Assembly: GCA_004292955.1 (NCBI GenBank)
Contig: RDXX01000016.1
Coordinates: 1 to 64,000 of the forward strand
Source: Oscillatoriales cyanobacterium
GTDB taxonomy: Bacteria > Cyanobacteriota > Cyanobacteriia > Cyanobacteriales > Microcoleaceae
Direction: 5' to 3'
DNA length: 64,000 nucleotides
Position numbers and translations under genes: made by a program. The notes under the pieces are model-generated. The model had not been told where the DNA came from. It searched no databases and worked only from the letters and a program-made list of their open reading frames with translations. Numbering within the stretch: position 1 is the stretch's first letter; each line of letters begins with the position of its first letter. Shown one piece after another: positions 63,396 to 64,000 of the stretch.

Positions 63396-63882
63396 ACCTG
63401 TCCAAAAATAGCCCGATCACTAAGGATAACTCCTGAGGGCTTCTCGACCCACAATCGCCTGCTGCTGTTTTAACTTTTGGGCGATCGGCTATTGACACAA
63501 AAGACCTTTTATGATAACACATCCGGTGTGTCAATCGATTTTAGATTGTAGATTTTAAATTTTAGATTTTAGAGGCGACCCCACGGATAAATTCGGGGGA
63601 AGAGAGGATTTGAGATTTTCGATTTGGGATTGATTCCACCGATAAATCACGTGGCGGAACATGCAGAAATTCGCTTGTCAAACATAAGAGGAAGAGGCGT
63701 AGGAGTGTCGATCGCGCGGAAGCCGGAAGATTTGCCAAATTTGGCAGGTCGGGCTTCAGGACGAATTTCATGGTGTTTTGGATGCCCGAATCCGCAACAA
63801 CTGCGAAACAAACAAGGTTTCAGGTAGTCTGTCAGCTTTGGGGAAAACGTCTGAAACTATTGTCATGTATAGGTTTGGTTAA
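63396..63882. other. Intergenic region before tRNA-Arg
   Basis: About 490 bp without a supported gene. It contains an ACACATCCGGTGTGT dyad at 63518-63532 and a run of degenerate ATTTTAGA heptamer-like repeats at 63535-63572. Small open frames across it are not convincing. Confidence 0.5.
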
Positions 63883-63956
63883 CGGGTACGGCAGGACTTG
63901 AACCTGCGGCTCGCTGCTTAGAAGGCAGCTACTCTATCCAACTGAGTTACGCACCC
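63883..63956 (-). tRNA. tRNA-Arg (anticodon UCU)
   Basis: The complement of 63883-63956 begins GGGTGCG and ends CGTACCC plus discriminator G, giving a seven-pair acceptor stem (one G-U). The anticodon stem-loop GCTGC-CTTCTAA-GCAGC has UCU, for Arg AGA codons, and the T-loop segment is GGTTCAAGTCC. 74 nt with no encoded CCA. Confidence 0.92.
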
Positions 63957-64000
63957 AACTCAAAAAATCTTTAACAGTATCATTGTATCGGTGGAGTGTG

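Noticed and set aside
62911-63534. 207-codon minus ORF overlapping the S2P gene
   Set aside because: It is a frame-shifted shadow of the S2P N-terminus with no family features.

Overview
The window looks like chromosome from a filamentous, non-heterocystous cyanobacterium of the Oscillatoriales (Microcoleus/Oscillatoria-like). This is inferred from a magnesium-chelatase ChlH gene, a GlpX-type fructose/sedoheptulose bisphosphatase, a photosystem I accumulation factor homologue, very frequent HIP1 octamers (GCGATCGC) and heptanucleotide STRR arrays. No database could be searched, so family names rest on motif recognition.

Layout. 1-9.7 kb holds housekeeping and surface genes: an LpxB-related glycosyltransferase, an ankyrin protein, a Uma2 protein, two tandem RTX-like repeat proteins, and chlH. 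9.7-15.7 kb is an AT-rich accessory stretch with a GNAT protein, HicAB, a DUF433/DUF5615 pair, a C5 DNA methyltransferase with a duplicated 3' tail, orphan antitoxins and two Uma2 proteins. 15.7-19.8 kb carries an NB-ARC ATPase divergent from a translationally coupled GTPase/WD40 pair, with direct repeats between them; this looks like an NTPase-based conflict module. 19.9-23.9 kb is a toxin-antitoxin graveyard with RelE/ParE and DUF433/DUF5615 pairs, orphan and chimeric antitoxins, and a broken XRE regulator. 23.9-33.4 kb returns to mostly ordinary genes: a nucleoside-kinase-like protein, a methyltransferase, uppP, a thioredoxin-fold factor, a secreted trypsin-like protease, manC, Uma2 and an AarF/UbiB kinase.

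33.5-42.5 kb is the most striking locus. A PLD-nuclease/SNF2-helicase gene overlaps by 4 bp an 1882-residue protein. That protein joins an N-terminal domain resembling those of large Eco57I-type methylases, a complete sigma-70 factor (regions 1.2 to 4.2), a coiled-coil/linker, a STAND-like ATPase and a second, degenerate ATPase-like unit. I know of no described system with a sigma factor embedded in a STAND ATPase beside a PLD-SNF2 helicase. It is followed by two DNA-damage genes, uvsE and an SRAP/HMCES gene.

43.7-54 kb holds VOC, AraC and dienelactone-hydrolase genes, a CBS protein, glpX, hemA and a 1000-residue UPF0182 membrane protein. 54.4-59.1 kb is a three-gene coupled operon: a TPR-CHAT protease, a small protein interrupted by an in-frame stop, and a coiled-coil membrane protein. 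It is a second candidate cell-death or conflict system. The window ends with a membrane protein, a PIN/TM protein, a site-2-protease homologue lacking the zinc motif, and tRNA-Arg(UCU).

Intergenic DNA is full of dispersed palindromes, MITE-like elements and STRR arrays. Several sit on gene boundaries or inside coding sequence, including two in the CHAT gene.
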